The notes beneath the pieces are model-generated. The model ran no database searches and had not been told where the DNA came from. It saw only the letters and a program-made list of their open reading frames with translations. This document shows, piece after piece, positions 33,630-44,871 of a stretch of DNA of 64,000 nt. Positions within the stretch are counted from its first letter, which is position 1, and each line of letters opens with the position of its first letter. The DNA is from Acanthococcus lagerstroemiae (Eukaryota; Arthropoda; Insecta; Hemiptera; Eriococcidae). The stretch covers positions 11,146,467 through 11,210,466 of the forward strand of contig CM063107.1 of NCBI GenBank assembly GCA_031841125.1, given 5' to 3'. A program made the position numbers and the translations under genes.

Positions 33630-34650
33630 TGATTCAGCCAATTGTTTTTTACGAGATTTCTTTTTAACCATTTTTTTTCTTTCCCCTGTACCCAATGTTT
33701 CAACGGCCCGTGTAAAAATTCAATATAAAATAAAAATAGTAATCTCACTTTCACTTTATTCTTCTCAAAATATAAACTATACGTAATATAAAAATGAAAC
33801 TACCTATTGTAGATAAAGCAGAATTTTTTCGTTGTAAAATTTGGATTTAGAGGTTCCAATCTGAGACTAAATAAGAATATTTTATTATAAAATTCGAAAT
33901 CAGCGACTAAGAATCTTAATTTTGATCATTTTTGTTTCTTCGATTCTCGAGGTGGAGTTTATTTTATCCATTCGAAAATGTCTCTCAACTCATGTAAGGC
34001 AAAAGGAATACATGCAATTTTTCGTCGCGATGTTGTATTTCCGTTGGCCCAAGTTTTCTAACAATATGAGGAAACTGTGGAGTGAGATTTGGATTTCAAA
34101 AATCCAAATTAGGTTTTGCAAGAAAGGGATGATGTTATGTTTGAAATGAGTGACTACAATGATTAAACCGTTATTTATTTTTATTTCTGATTATTTTATT
34201 TTCATTTTCCACGGGCCAGTCAGTTTTGTCCATTTTAAGTTGTTATCGAAAAACCACTGTAAGGCGCCGGAGGAGGAAATTCAATCTTTTCATTGTGTAT
34301 TATATTTGACATTTGTTTCCCGACAATATGTATGAAAATAACTTTAAATTTAAAAATTCGTTTTTGGTAAATTTAGGTTTAGACTCCTATAAGTACGAAT
34401 CCTGACAAGATGGTCGAAAAAATGACCTTAACGTCCCTATTTTGATATTTTGATTTTCCATGTCCAGTCGGTTTTTGGTGGGGGCTAAAATCTGTAACTG
34501 ATCAAACATCTATGACTATGACAATCCTCTCTTAATCAACGACCCAAAAACTTCTATTTCGATATTGAAGCCGAGCCACTGTTGTCAATTCGAAGCCTAC
34601 AATTTTCATTTTCGAGCCCAAATCAGGGATAGATGAAAAATCACCATCTG
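33630..34650. other. No gene recognised
   Basis: AT-rich spacer before element B; also 32515-33204 holds nothing recognised apart from the A-run. Confidence 0.4.
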
Positions 34651-34826
34651 GGTAATTCTCTGAAAAGTGCAACAGTTTAAACTTTTAATTTTTTCCAAAA
34701 AAAATTGAGCAATTTGAATTTTTTTTCATTGGAATCACCATTGTACTTGTCCTTGAATTAAAAGGTGGCATTGAGCTGTGGTCATACTGAAGGGGGGAGG
34801 AGGGGCAACGTTTTGAAGATTCATTG

Positions 34827-35038
34827 ACCACGTTGATGGAATTTCCATCAACGTGGCTGATAATACTGGCCACGTTGATGGAACTTCTTTATCCGTGGCC
34901 AACATTATTTGGCCACGTTGATGGAATTTCCTTATCCGTGGCCAACCTTTCGATGAAATTTCTTTCACTGCGCCAACCTTTCGATGGAATTTCTTTCACT
35001 GCGCCAACCTTTCGATGGAATTTCTTTCACTGCGGTCA
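34827..35038 (+). repeat. CCACGTTGATGGAA motif cluster in element B
   Basis: Seven or more units. The first ones read CCACGTTGATGGAATTTC (one pair inverted as TTTCCATCAACGTGG), joined by TTATCCGTGGCCAAC. The last three are a 31-bp tandem: GCCAACCTTTCGATG(G)AA, then TTTCTTTCACTGC. The shared kernel is CGATGGAATTTC or TTGATGGAATTTC. Confidence 0.85.
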
Positions 35039-35245
35039 ATCATTATGAAAAGTTTCCTGCAGAAGAATAATGATGACTTCTTCAATGAGAATACATAAAA
35101 GTAAGTTCATGTATATAACGATTGTATTATTTGTATTTCTATTTAAACTATGAAATAATAAGGCACTTTACTTATAATAATGAGAAATTTTTCTTATAAT
35201 CTACAGTAACTTTCATCACGAAATTTGGTACAGTTTATGTGACTT

Positions 35246-35352
35246 GACCATCCCCTCGGTACTGATGCGATGCCCGAAAGGGTAGTTTCCGGTGCCGGGG
35301 GTGCGGTGTCTCAGGGGCCACTTTGGCATGCGTGCATCGCCATACGTCCCAC
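35246..35352 (+). mobile_element. LINE 3' UTR fragment inside element B
   Basis: About 85% alike to 31580-31672, sharing TTTCCGG.GCC, GGGGTGCGGTGTCT-like and GTGCATCGCCATACG. The flanks look like a duplicated AAGGCA(C/T)TTTACTTATAAT block, so the surrounding sequence is itself repeated. Confidence 0.65.
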
Positions 35353-35640
35353 AACACCAAGGCATTTTACTTATAATGTAAGGATAGTAACTTTAACAAT
35401 TTGGCCCCGTTTTCATATAAACTAGAAATAATAGAAGAAAAAAAAATCAGTAACTTCGATTACAAAATTTGGCACAATTTCTAAAAACTAAATAATATAC
35501 GTCAATGTTTAATCTAAATTGAGGAACTTCAAATTACTTACACCTAAAAATTAAGAGTCCTGTTTAAGAATTTAATGTTTTGGAGTGGATATCAAACTTG
35601 AACGCTCGTTGAGATGAGACAGGAGGACTAAGTATTTAAA

Positions 35641-35925
35641 AATAAAAATTATATTTGCGAGTCTCAAATGAGAATTCTTAGGAATTATTCTTTCAACGTG
35701 GCTAACTCTTTATTTTCCTCATCCGTGGTCATTCGGATGATATAGCCATCCTTCAGCGTATCAGCGACACAATCAATCACCTATCAAAACCATGTCCGAT
35801 GTTAGAAATTCAAAATAACTAAAAAATTCCGAATGACCACGGATGAGGAAAAGAAAGAGTTAGCCACGTTGAAAGAATAATTCCTAAGAATTCTCATTTG
35901 AAACTCGCAAATATAATTTTTATTT
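35641..35925. repeat. Inverted repeat, about 97-bp arms, in element B
   Basis: Arms 35641-35737 and 35828-35925 are almost identical in reverse complement around a 90-bp loop. They include TTTCAACGTGGCTAACTCTT and CTCATCCGTGGTCATTCGGA, both variants of the CCACGTTGA and CCACGGATGA words of this element. The high identity suggests a recent event or gene conversion between arms. Confidence 0.85.
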
Positions 35926-36605
35926 CTAAATCGCCTATATATTTCTTTTATACTTACATTTAACAGTTTTCTTTCGCATTTTCAGGTTGACAGCGAAAAT
36001 TGCCGGAAAGAACTGATAAGCCACGGTGATAGATATGCAGAATTGTAAATGCGCTCATTTTCACAGATATTAGTTGTGGACAAGTTAACTCAACTCCGAC
36101 GTTGAATTCGATCATGGCTCGAAGTTCTCGACACAGATTTGAAGCTAAGCAGCTAGTTTCGAACATTAGATATGGAATCAGGGTGGCCATGCGTAAGAAC
36201 GAAAAAATGACCACGGAGATGGAATTTACACCAGCCATAAACCTTCATGGCTTTTGAGGCGACCTTTAAATGTACTAAAGGCCGCTCAAATGCATGTCAA
36301 CGTGTAGAGTGATGGGTTGAGAAGAACTTTGGCCTTTAATTTCAAAAAAATATTCGTTCTGCATAGGGTGAAAAAATGAATAATGATTTCAAGAAATGCT
36401 AGCCTCGTCCACGTTGATGGAAGTTTTTGCCCTTTGAGCTCATTTTCCGCTGAAGGGGGGAGGGGTATGGGGTTCTACACAATTGCGTCGAGCAGAAAAA
36501 ATCATAAACATACCAATCTATTATTTTTAATTTTCTGAAAAGAGTATAATGCTGAGAAAATAGCTGACACGCAAACTATCGCACTTTTCTGAGAATTACC
36601 CATCT

Positions 36606-38155
36606 AACAGGATGTCCGGATTCAGTGAAGTAAACAACTAACACTTTTGATAGGTCACTCGATATATTTTCTCCAGAAAGAAAAACCGTTTGCCCCTGTT
36701 TGGGGCAGAACGGATGTTTTAAAAAACAGGATTTTACCATTTGAAGATCCTGTTTGAATTCTTTCTCAGTTGCTTACACTTAAGAAGGACGCACTATCGC
36801 TGCAGAATAAGGTTGTCTTCGATTGTTCTGAAATTTTGATTTTACCACTTGGTTTCTCTCATCGCCCCCCGCCATCTTAATCAGGATTGTATTTCCAAGA
36901 GAAAATATGTCAAAAAAGAAAAAGGTCAGACATCAGAAGGTTGAACTGTGTACTCCCAATTATTATGATTTCTTCGCGATGCCTCTGATTGCAACAAACT
37001 AATAATTATTATTTGTAGGGAGTGGTCTCTTGCGTATTCACAAAAAGTTCTCGCTAATTTTTGAGAGAGAATGTGAACTTCCAAGGTGTCCGAATTCTCA
37101 AAACTGCGTCAAATACGAGTAGATGTCGAAGTTGGATTCAGCGACCTTGAAAACACATGACTGTGTGCTAGTACTGTATTTCAAGGTATTGTGGTCGTAC
37201 ATTCCTCCCCTGGTGCTACCATTTTTAACTGATGGTTGAGTTTATGTCAAAGTTAGACTCACTGGGACACCTCGGACATCGAAAATTTTCCGCGATTTCA
37301 TGATTCTTTCTCATAAAAGTTTTGAAAGTTCAACTCTTACAGTTCTTTGTGGAATCACTAAAATCAAAATGTACGTTTTTCTTGAAACTATTGTATCTAA
37401 AGGGTAAAGGGAGGGGGAAGGAAAATATTCCGCTGATGTTTAGATGAAATGTAAAGAAACGGCTTGGCGGTAATTAGCACCTCTGTTGCCCTCACAACTC
37501 GTTTCCACTGAAAAAATGCCAATATATTCTCCTATTCCTCCCATAAAGTCTGTATTACACGTACAGAGGTATCTATATAGAGTAATCTTGAACCTACCAT
37601 TTATGACGTTGGGCGGGAAGGGGGCTGATGAGAATGTAGTATATAGAACCAATTTCGTGAAAAATCCGGTGTATAACATGTTTAAAACTTTTTTCCCCCA
37701 TTTAAATTTGATAACTTTTGAAATCTCAAAGAAACGCCCGTTCTGGAGAGAAGAAAAATCCCTCTAAAATATTAGCAAGCCTGGTGAAGGTGGGGACCTT
37801 TTTGCGTGTATGTGAGCGACCATTTTCAACAATTTCAAAAAAAAAGTTTCACATAACAGTTAATCCTAACAATTTTCTTATTTGACCCGACTATTTTAGG
37901 ATATATTGGGCTATATTTAACCTTCAGTCTCAATTTCGAATTCACATTTCCCCTGCATTGTGAACATACGCGAGTTTAACGGAGAGTGGCACCAGTTTGA
38001 AAATTGATCCTTACGCCTTCCAAAACTGCCATCTGGAAATTTTCGTTGATATGATAATATACATTAGATTTAAAAAAAAAAAACTTTTTTCTTAACTTCA
38101 ATAGTTTTTGGAGTTATTAAAGAGAATCCATTTGTTTTTAATGGGGGTCAAATCC
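36606..38155. other. No gene recognised
   Basis: AT-rich. ORFs at 37486-37767 and 37440-37679 overlap on opposite strands and show no domain. Confidence 0.4.
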
Positions 38156-38159
38156 TCGT

Positions 38160-39180
38160 ATAAGATTCGGTAGGTGAGGGTGTTGTTTAGGTGCTTGTGG
38201 GAGTTAGAGAAGGCCAAAATTTAACTATGAGGGACGGGGTAAGAGTTACGAAGGAAGATGAGGGAAAGATATGAGAAGAGGTGGTCCACGGTGAGAGGGT
38301 CTTCATCTTCCCAGTGTGTGCAGTTAAGGGGATACAGGTTATTGAGAAGATGCGTATGTGTGAGGCGGGTGATGATAACTTCCTCGCGACGGGACGAACG
38401 TTGGGACGTTGACCAGGGGACAGGCGCCCAATTACGACCACTTGACTAACGTGATAAATGGTAGCGTGATAAGGAATACATATTACGACCAAATTAACTA
38501 TATCATCCTTATCATCATTATCGACTGCTCCGGAGCACTCGATAAAGCAGTGACAAAGAATCGGCATAATTGGCTATGTCACGTCGATATATTCCAAGGT
38601 CACAACTTTATCACGTTAGTCGAGTGGTCGTAATAGGGCGCCAGGTGTAAGCTTGATTTGTGCGAGCTTGTTGTGCCGAGAGGCTTGATGCCGCCACTCT
38701 TTGAACCACTTACGCAAAATGGTCTGGCTAATGGCGGAAGTGAGGTCTGTTGAGATAGGAAGGTGACAAGTGATATATGGGAGCGCTGGGTAGCTTGCTG
38801 CGCTGCTTGATCAACTGCCTCATTTCCTGGGATACCAATATGGCTTGGGATCCAGATGAGTGTGGTGAAGGAAATGAGATGGAGAATGAGAAGGATCCGT
38901 TTGACGAGAGCGTGTGCTGAAAGGCGATCAGAAATAGACCATAACGAAGAAAGTGAATCTGAGAGGACCAGATAGTGGGTGGGGGCGGATGGGTCTTCGA
39001 GTGAAGAGATCGTGACTAGGCACTGTGAAGTTCGGCTGTGTAGATGGAAGCTGTGTTTTTAAGTCGGAAGGAGTGTAGTACACTATCTACGGAGTAGGCG
39101 TAAGCGGTGCGTCGGTTGTACTTTGAACCATCATTGAAGCTTGAAGCGTAGGATACAGTCAGGAAAGCGGTCCAGAATTT
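38160..39180 (-). mobile_element. LINE with RNase H domain (I/Jockey type), 3' part
   Basis: Minus-strand reading in shifting frames: LKNTASIYTAELH near 39030 (RNase H), LIWIPSHIGIPGNEAVDQAA near 38850 (the final RNase H motif), then REEVIITRLTHTHLLNNLYP near 38380, CTHWEDEDPLTVDHLF near 38310 and a tail to 38160. RNase H followed by a TRLR.GHT..TH..LL / C..C....TVeHll block is the C-terminal order of Jockey- and I-type LINEs. It is interrupted by a MITE at 38429-38636. Confidence 0.75.
38429..38636. mobile_element. MITE in LINE, 30-bp inverted ends
   Basis: 208 bp. Ends CAATTACGACCACTTGACTA and, inverted, CTATTACGACCACTCGACTA, both continuing ACGTGATAAA (28 of 30 match). GGCGCC flanks it at 38423-38428 and 38637-38642, and its removal rejoins the LINE. 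No coding content. The superfamily is not clear from a 6-bp palindromic duplication. Confidence 0.8.
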
Positions 39181-39189
39181 CTTACAAAT

Positions 39190-42100
39190 GTATCCGATAA
39201 ACTGGGGGGGGGGGTGTAGATTTTCTAGGATGGACTATATGCTAATTTTATGGGGGGAGGGGGGAGAAACACTTCAAATGTTGAAATAAGAGAATGCCGA
39301 CTGTGTTATGCAGTTACTGTCCTTTGAATTGGTGTTTTACCCTGAAATTAAAATTATTTCGTGGATTATCATGGAAATAGATATGTAATAGTTTTTGTGG
39401 TCAATGTATCGCTTTCTTACGTAGGTAAAGTGGACGACGAATTATCATTGCTTCAGGGGTCTTTAATCATTTCTAGAATTCAGCACTGAATTGAAAAAAA
39501 CATTGAAATTAGCATTTGAAACCTCAATAATAATTAAGCTCCCTCTGCTTGTAATTTGAATTTCATGTATACAACAGAAAACACGAAAAGAGATCACTTG
39601 ATTATTTTCTTAATGATCCCCCTACCCTCGTTTGAGGAATAACCTGTTCGTGCAATTAGAGGTACGCACAGCTGATAACAACCACACTTTTCAATACCAT
39701 CAACGAACGAACCTATGTTAACTACAGTCAAGACTAAATTTCTACTTTAATTTCCACGGGTTCTTGATAATGTGAATTACAGTCAACACTCGCTAAATCG
39801 AACTTTTAGGATGATCAATTTATATGAGAGCTTGGAATGAGTCATCATAATCCGAAACAACAAAATAACACATTGAAAAAAATCTAATAACCTTCTTAAA
39901 ATTCTGCAACTCAAAATTGGAACAAATTCGATACATCTGAAAATTTAAATCAATTCGATATTCAGAGTTTTCAAGCAACTCAAATACTCGTAGAAAAATT
40001 CAGCCTAATTCGTGGAAAATTGCAGTCTCCTTGGGAAAGCCACAATGAGTTAGACAAGAATTTGGAAAGAAAACACATTTTTAAACTTGAATAATTCGAT
40101 AAAATAGAAAGCAGAAAATTAAACTTGATTCAATATTGAAAGTCTTCAAAAAAGTCGTATACGAAATGTAAGGTTCGTGGAAAATTAATATCAGACAGGA
40201 GAAAATAAACAAAAGGCGGCTATGATGAAAATTTTGAAGAAAAAAAAATTGAAAACTTTGACGAAGTTGGAGATTGATTTTAATTTGAGATCATAGTTTT
40301 TCTAAAAACTCGTACACGAAAATTGCATACGTTTCATGGAAAACTGTAGCAGCATTCTGGAAAAGTAAGTAATGACAACGATTTTAAAGGAAGGAAGAAT
40401 CGAGTTTAGAACAAATTCGATAAATCTTAAAATTTAAATTTATTCAATATTCAGAGTTTTCGAGCAACTCATAGCGAGTCAGACGAGAGGGTTATGGCTT
40501 TTATATGGGTACTTGGAATACCATTCCCAACTGCTTTAAAAAAAAATTCATCGTAGTTTGTTTGTTCACTTTCATTTTAACTTGACTGCCCGAAAGTTTC
40601 AAACTGAAATGAAGGCTCCCTAGTAGACGGGTTAAAAAAATAATTTTTTTCTCGAAAAGTTACACTCCCAATGGTGATGTAAAATGCTTCAGCCGCATCA
40701 TTTTTTTGAAATCAAAGAACCTGGAGAGGGAAGAATCAGGATTCCCCCATAAGAAGTCTCTGCAGTTTCACGATAAGGAATCCTAAGAATCAAACTTTGC
40801 TTTGACCAGGTATGCTCAAAAATAGATTATTCTCCACAATGAAATAACTGCGTAAAATTTTCTTATACACTAGCAGACGTCACTTTTTTTGGAAAAATGT
40901 GAGCTTCCACTATTACAGACCATAGCAACAAAATACGTAATAATGTATAGAAACTTATTTCCATGCTTTTTGGGTGCTCTGAATCTATTTTTGAGGGTAT
41001 TTTGCCACCATCTTTCACCCGAAAGGTGTTTTCCCCCGGAATCTTGAAAGTCCTCTATTCGCTTCCATCTTAATTTGTGCTAAAGAAGGAGCATATTCAC
41101 GTTTTCCTATTTTCAAAAATATATGGCTAGATTTTCGAAATCAGCGACCTTCCAAGTCGGGTCAAATTTGCCTATTTAATACAACGAAATTTCTATTTTG
41201 AAGCCGGAATTGTGGTCGGTCTGGAATCAACGTCCTAAAAAACTGTACTCAGTTCATGTTTCTCAGCCAAGTTAGTTTGGAATGTTGAGCTTAAATCGGC
41301 GAGAATCTGATTGATTTTTCGAAACCAACCACCCAAAATACTTCTGGTTCAATACGATTCATTTCAAATTCCCAAATTGGTCAAACCCTACAATCCCCCT
41401 CCTTTTGGAGAGGGGGATATTTTTCATCCTAAAATGACGTAGACTTCGGCACTTGAAAAACCCGTTGCGTCCCGAGTCGATTCGACTTCGCAGTTATATA
41501 ACAGACTGCGTATTTTCATGCCTCATTCTCTGCGTAACCAAGGTGGAAACATTTTAAACGGTAACGTGATTATTATTACTCTTATTATAGTTCACAGTTT
41601 GAGAAAATTTTTGGGAGTGCTGGTACTGCGTAAACAAACTCGAAAAATTCAGTCTCACTCATTTAGAAATTTTAAATTGAAACTTAAATATAAACTTTTT
41701 CTTTCGAAAAATATGAGACAACCGTGTAAAATTCGATTTTCAATTTTATTTTTGAAAACTGAAGGAAAAATGATGGGAACAGATGAAGGAACAAGATATT
41801 CCAAGCTGATACTACTTACGATGGTTTAATTGTAACAACTCGAATGTTTTATTTTGGTATCAGTATGAAGACTCTTTTTCCTACGAAAATTCTTCGAATA
41901 GATAATTCTTATCTATATTAGGTATTATAATAATAAAGTTAACAGTGAGTGCAGAATGATAATTACACCTACCTCATACAAGTCAGTTATTTATTTCTTA
42001 TTTTAAAACTGATACTGACTGTGTGTGGCCTTTGTTTCACAATAGTGCAGCGATGATAAGAATAAATTCTAAACTTACGAAGTAAGCTTTCCAGTTAGTT

Positions 42101-43048
42101 TATACCCAGTGTTCGAAACGAGGAGTGCATGCAATGCGATAAGTTTGAGCCGCTGAGTTTCTTTTACGTATTCTCTCGACTTCCATTTTTTCCTTTTTTA
42201 ATTGCGGATAAATGCCGTTTTAGGTCAAGAGAATCGGAAGCGTGTTCTTCAATTTTTACATACATTTTTGCGAAAAGTACAGTACTCAACTTTCAATGGG
42301 AATATCTTGTACGCTGAACTAGAATTCGGTACCTACGTAAGTCATAAAACATGAATTTATATACTCCATATTTTGACATCCACTGATAAGGAAACATACA
42401 CGTCTCGGGGTTTTTCGGCACCCCATACTGAAATGATTACCAGTCAAAATCCGTACACTATTTTAAAAACACTGCGAAAAAACATGCTCATGCAGGGCGG
42501 TTTTCAGTACTTTGCCGGCCTGGTCTGCAATATTCTTACCGCCTTATTTTTTACATCTCTTCATCTAGCCTCCCACAAAATGGAGGTAACTATTTTTTGG
42601 GCCACAAATTTGGCCGCTCTGGGCTGCAGCCCAGTCAACCCGTATGGTAGAACCGGCGTTGTGCTCATGCTAATTTATGTTGCACTTTAAATGTTTAAAA
42701 GGAAAATATGACTCCCAATTTTCAATTGGCAATATCAGAGCTATCATTCCTGAAATGTTTTAAATACCAACAGATAACTGGGAAGTGCATTCTAACGTCC
42801 ACGTCGAGTTTAGCTCTAGTTAGTACAAATTAGGTAACTAGAAATTGAAGAATACCGAGTCTTACTCGAGCTATCGTTAGAGTCACTCCATGTCAAATGA
42901 CCTTATGTGACCCGTATGTCTTCAGATTTTTCTAAAAAAAATTTTTGATTAGTTACCCTTTTCTCAAAACTGTGAACGTTTCCTTCCATTCATTCTAACA
43001 ACATTTACGATAGAGAGGAAGCCTATAACAATTTTCATATTTCAGAGA
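39190..43048. other. Long AT-rich stretch, no gene recognised
   Basis: A GGGGGGGGG run lies near 39206. ATTCGATA/AATATTCAGAGTTTTC.AGCAACTC words recur at about 39955 and 40440, a sign of old repeats. ORFs at 41518-41829 (basic, 103 codons) and 42373-42690 (105 codons) have no recognised domain; the second is the better candidate if a gene exists here, but evidence is thin. Confidence 0.4.
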
Positions 43049-43049
43049 C

Positions 43050-43148
43050 TTACCGGCGTAGGAAAGTCTCTGTTCTGAGGGGAAGAGGGTTAGTGGTTGC
43101 TACAACACATATCCCGTCACCTTATTGCTGTGATTAAGGCGCTGAAAT
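43050..43148 (+). repeat. Dispersed repeat, second copy at 2445
   Basis: Inverted match of 2445-2545, including GTTAGTGGTTGCTACA. It stops at TGAAATA where the CAGGGTGTCTC element begins. Confidence 0.6.
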
Positions 43149-43149
43149 A

Positions 43150-44034
43150 CAGGGTGTCTCTTTTGCAATGATCCCCCTTCCACTTGGTAAGGAGACAACC
43201 TACCTCAACAATATGTTAATATGTTTGCATACTCTTACGTTTGAAGGAGCGAGGATATATATGGTCAAATTTTGAAAAGTTTTATATCTTTGAATGTTTG
43301 CAAACTTTTATTTTTGAAGGAGCTGAGTTGTGGTTATATCTTGAAAGGTTCTTCATCCTTGATTTTTTTTTCTTCTCTTGACTGAAGATAGACAGAAAAA
43401 TGGTGCAGTTGTGGAAACCACAGAAAAAATTGTCGTAATCAGTTCAACACAAAGTGTTTATGAAATCAGAAAATTTTCACATGTTTTTTATTTCCCCCCT
43501 GATACTTGCCCCCTCAACCTACTATTTTTTTATTTGCAATACATTATACATTAAATTTCCCATAAAAAAGGTCATTAGCAATTTTCTTGTATCTTGATTA
43601 GAACTGCTGAAAATATGGCTCAAGATATCCCCATTAAGAATTATTTATTTTCAACGCAGATTGCACAGACCTTATGAAGATGATAATCATCTTCTTCAGC
43701 TACTTTACCACTTCACCGAGTTATATCGCTTATGGGGCTTATTCGCCTCCCTCCTTTCATCTATTTACACCATATTTCAAATTGAGGCCCATACAATGAG
43801 GGTAGGAGGGTTCTAGTATTTTGTAAAATTTAATATGGGTATCCATTAATTGGTTCCAAAGGTCGCTAAATTTGGTTTTGATAACATTTTGGTCATATTC
43901 CCGAACTGTGGCGCATATCGATGGGAAGGAGGTGCAAGATCACAGTTGTGGTAACCACACAGAAAAAATTGAAGGTCATGGAAAGTGGTTGAACCTAATT
44001 TTCATAAAATGAATTTCACTTAGTACAAACTTGT
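43150..44034 (+). mobile_element. CAGGGTGTCTC element, left arm
   Basis: Begins CAGGGTGTCTCTTTTGCAAT after TA. It is collinear with 21056-21910 and inverted to 46640-47412. Part of it (about 43300-43350) is locally duplicated. Together with the arm at 46640 it brackets 2.6 kb holding a different transposon (44872-46522). From 44035 to 44871 nothing else is recognised. Confidence 0.65.
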
Positions 44035-44871
44035 ATTGGGAAATGTTGGTATCTTTTCTCTTTACTGTAACACTCTTGCGGGGGTGGGGGAGTATTTATT
44101 TAGTGATGAGGAATGTTATTTATGTAGATTGAAGAATCTGGGCCCAACAAATTGCTGTTGATATAGATAGAAGAAGCAGTTGGGTTATGGCTTTATGGTC
44201 ATGAACAAGGCAAGGACAATATTTTCTACAAATCACGAAAGATGCGCATATTATATTCCCAAAATCAAACTGATATATTATGTGAAAATATTCTTTGAAA
44301 ATTCAAAATATTCGACAATATGCTTAGGCAATAGAGGTATCAAAAAAAAAAGGTACTCGGCTATTTTTCACATTTTTGTTATTTATATTATAAATACATC
44401 ATAGACATAATATGTATATATTAAAAGGCTATCACGAACTCGCACGATAATGCGTGAAAGTTCATAGTATAACCTGCGCCTGACAAGTAGGTCAAATAAA
44501 TGAAGCGCTGTAAGACTTTTGCCTTTAAGGCGGTTGCCTATCGTTCGCCGTAATTTGCCTACAAAGTTGATAACATTTAACACACAGCCTTATGGGAGAA
44601 AAAAAGAAAATTCAACCAGAATATATGAAGTAGGAGTCAGCTGAAAAGAAATTACAAGGGCTTCAACTTTGTTCCTCTTCATTTCCTGTGAAACTCAATA
44701 TTTTTTGAAAAAATAGCGTTCTTTGTGTTTTCTCCATAAGAGCCAATGTTAAACTACCGGCAAAGTTGATAAGAATTCAGGCGGGCGGGTAGGCAACCAC
44801 CTTAGATATTCCGAAAATGTCTAAAATATCCCTCGAAAACAATTACTTTGTAAAATTTTTAAATGTACTCA

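Larger units (their letters stand above)
34651..36601. mobile_element. Element B, GGGTAATTCTC family
   Basis: 1951 bp. Ends GGGTAATTCTCTGAAAAGTG and, inverted, GGGTAATTCTCAGAAAAGTG. ATCT flanks both sides (34647-34650 and 36602-36605). No transposase is visible. Inside are a motif cluster (34827-35038), an inserted LINE 3' UTR (35246-35352), a long internal inverted repeat (35641-35925) and further isolated motifs: CCACGGTGATAGA near 36024, CCACGGAGATGGAATTT near 36212 and CCACGTTGATGGAAG near 36410. Confidence 0.83.

Noticed and set aside
34827..35038. CRISPR array in element B
   Set aside because: Short repeated words with variable spacing and both orientations; no unique spacers of uniform length.
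42373..42690. 105-codon ORF as a membrane protein gene
   Set aside because: Has hydrophobic stretches but no recognised family, no splice or UTR support, and the surroundings are AT-rich repeats. Not enough to call.
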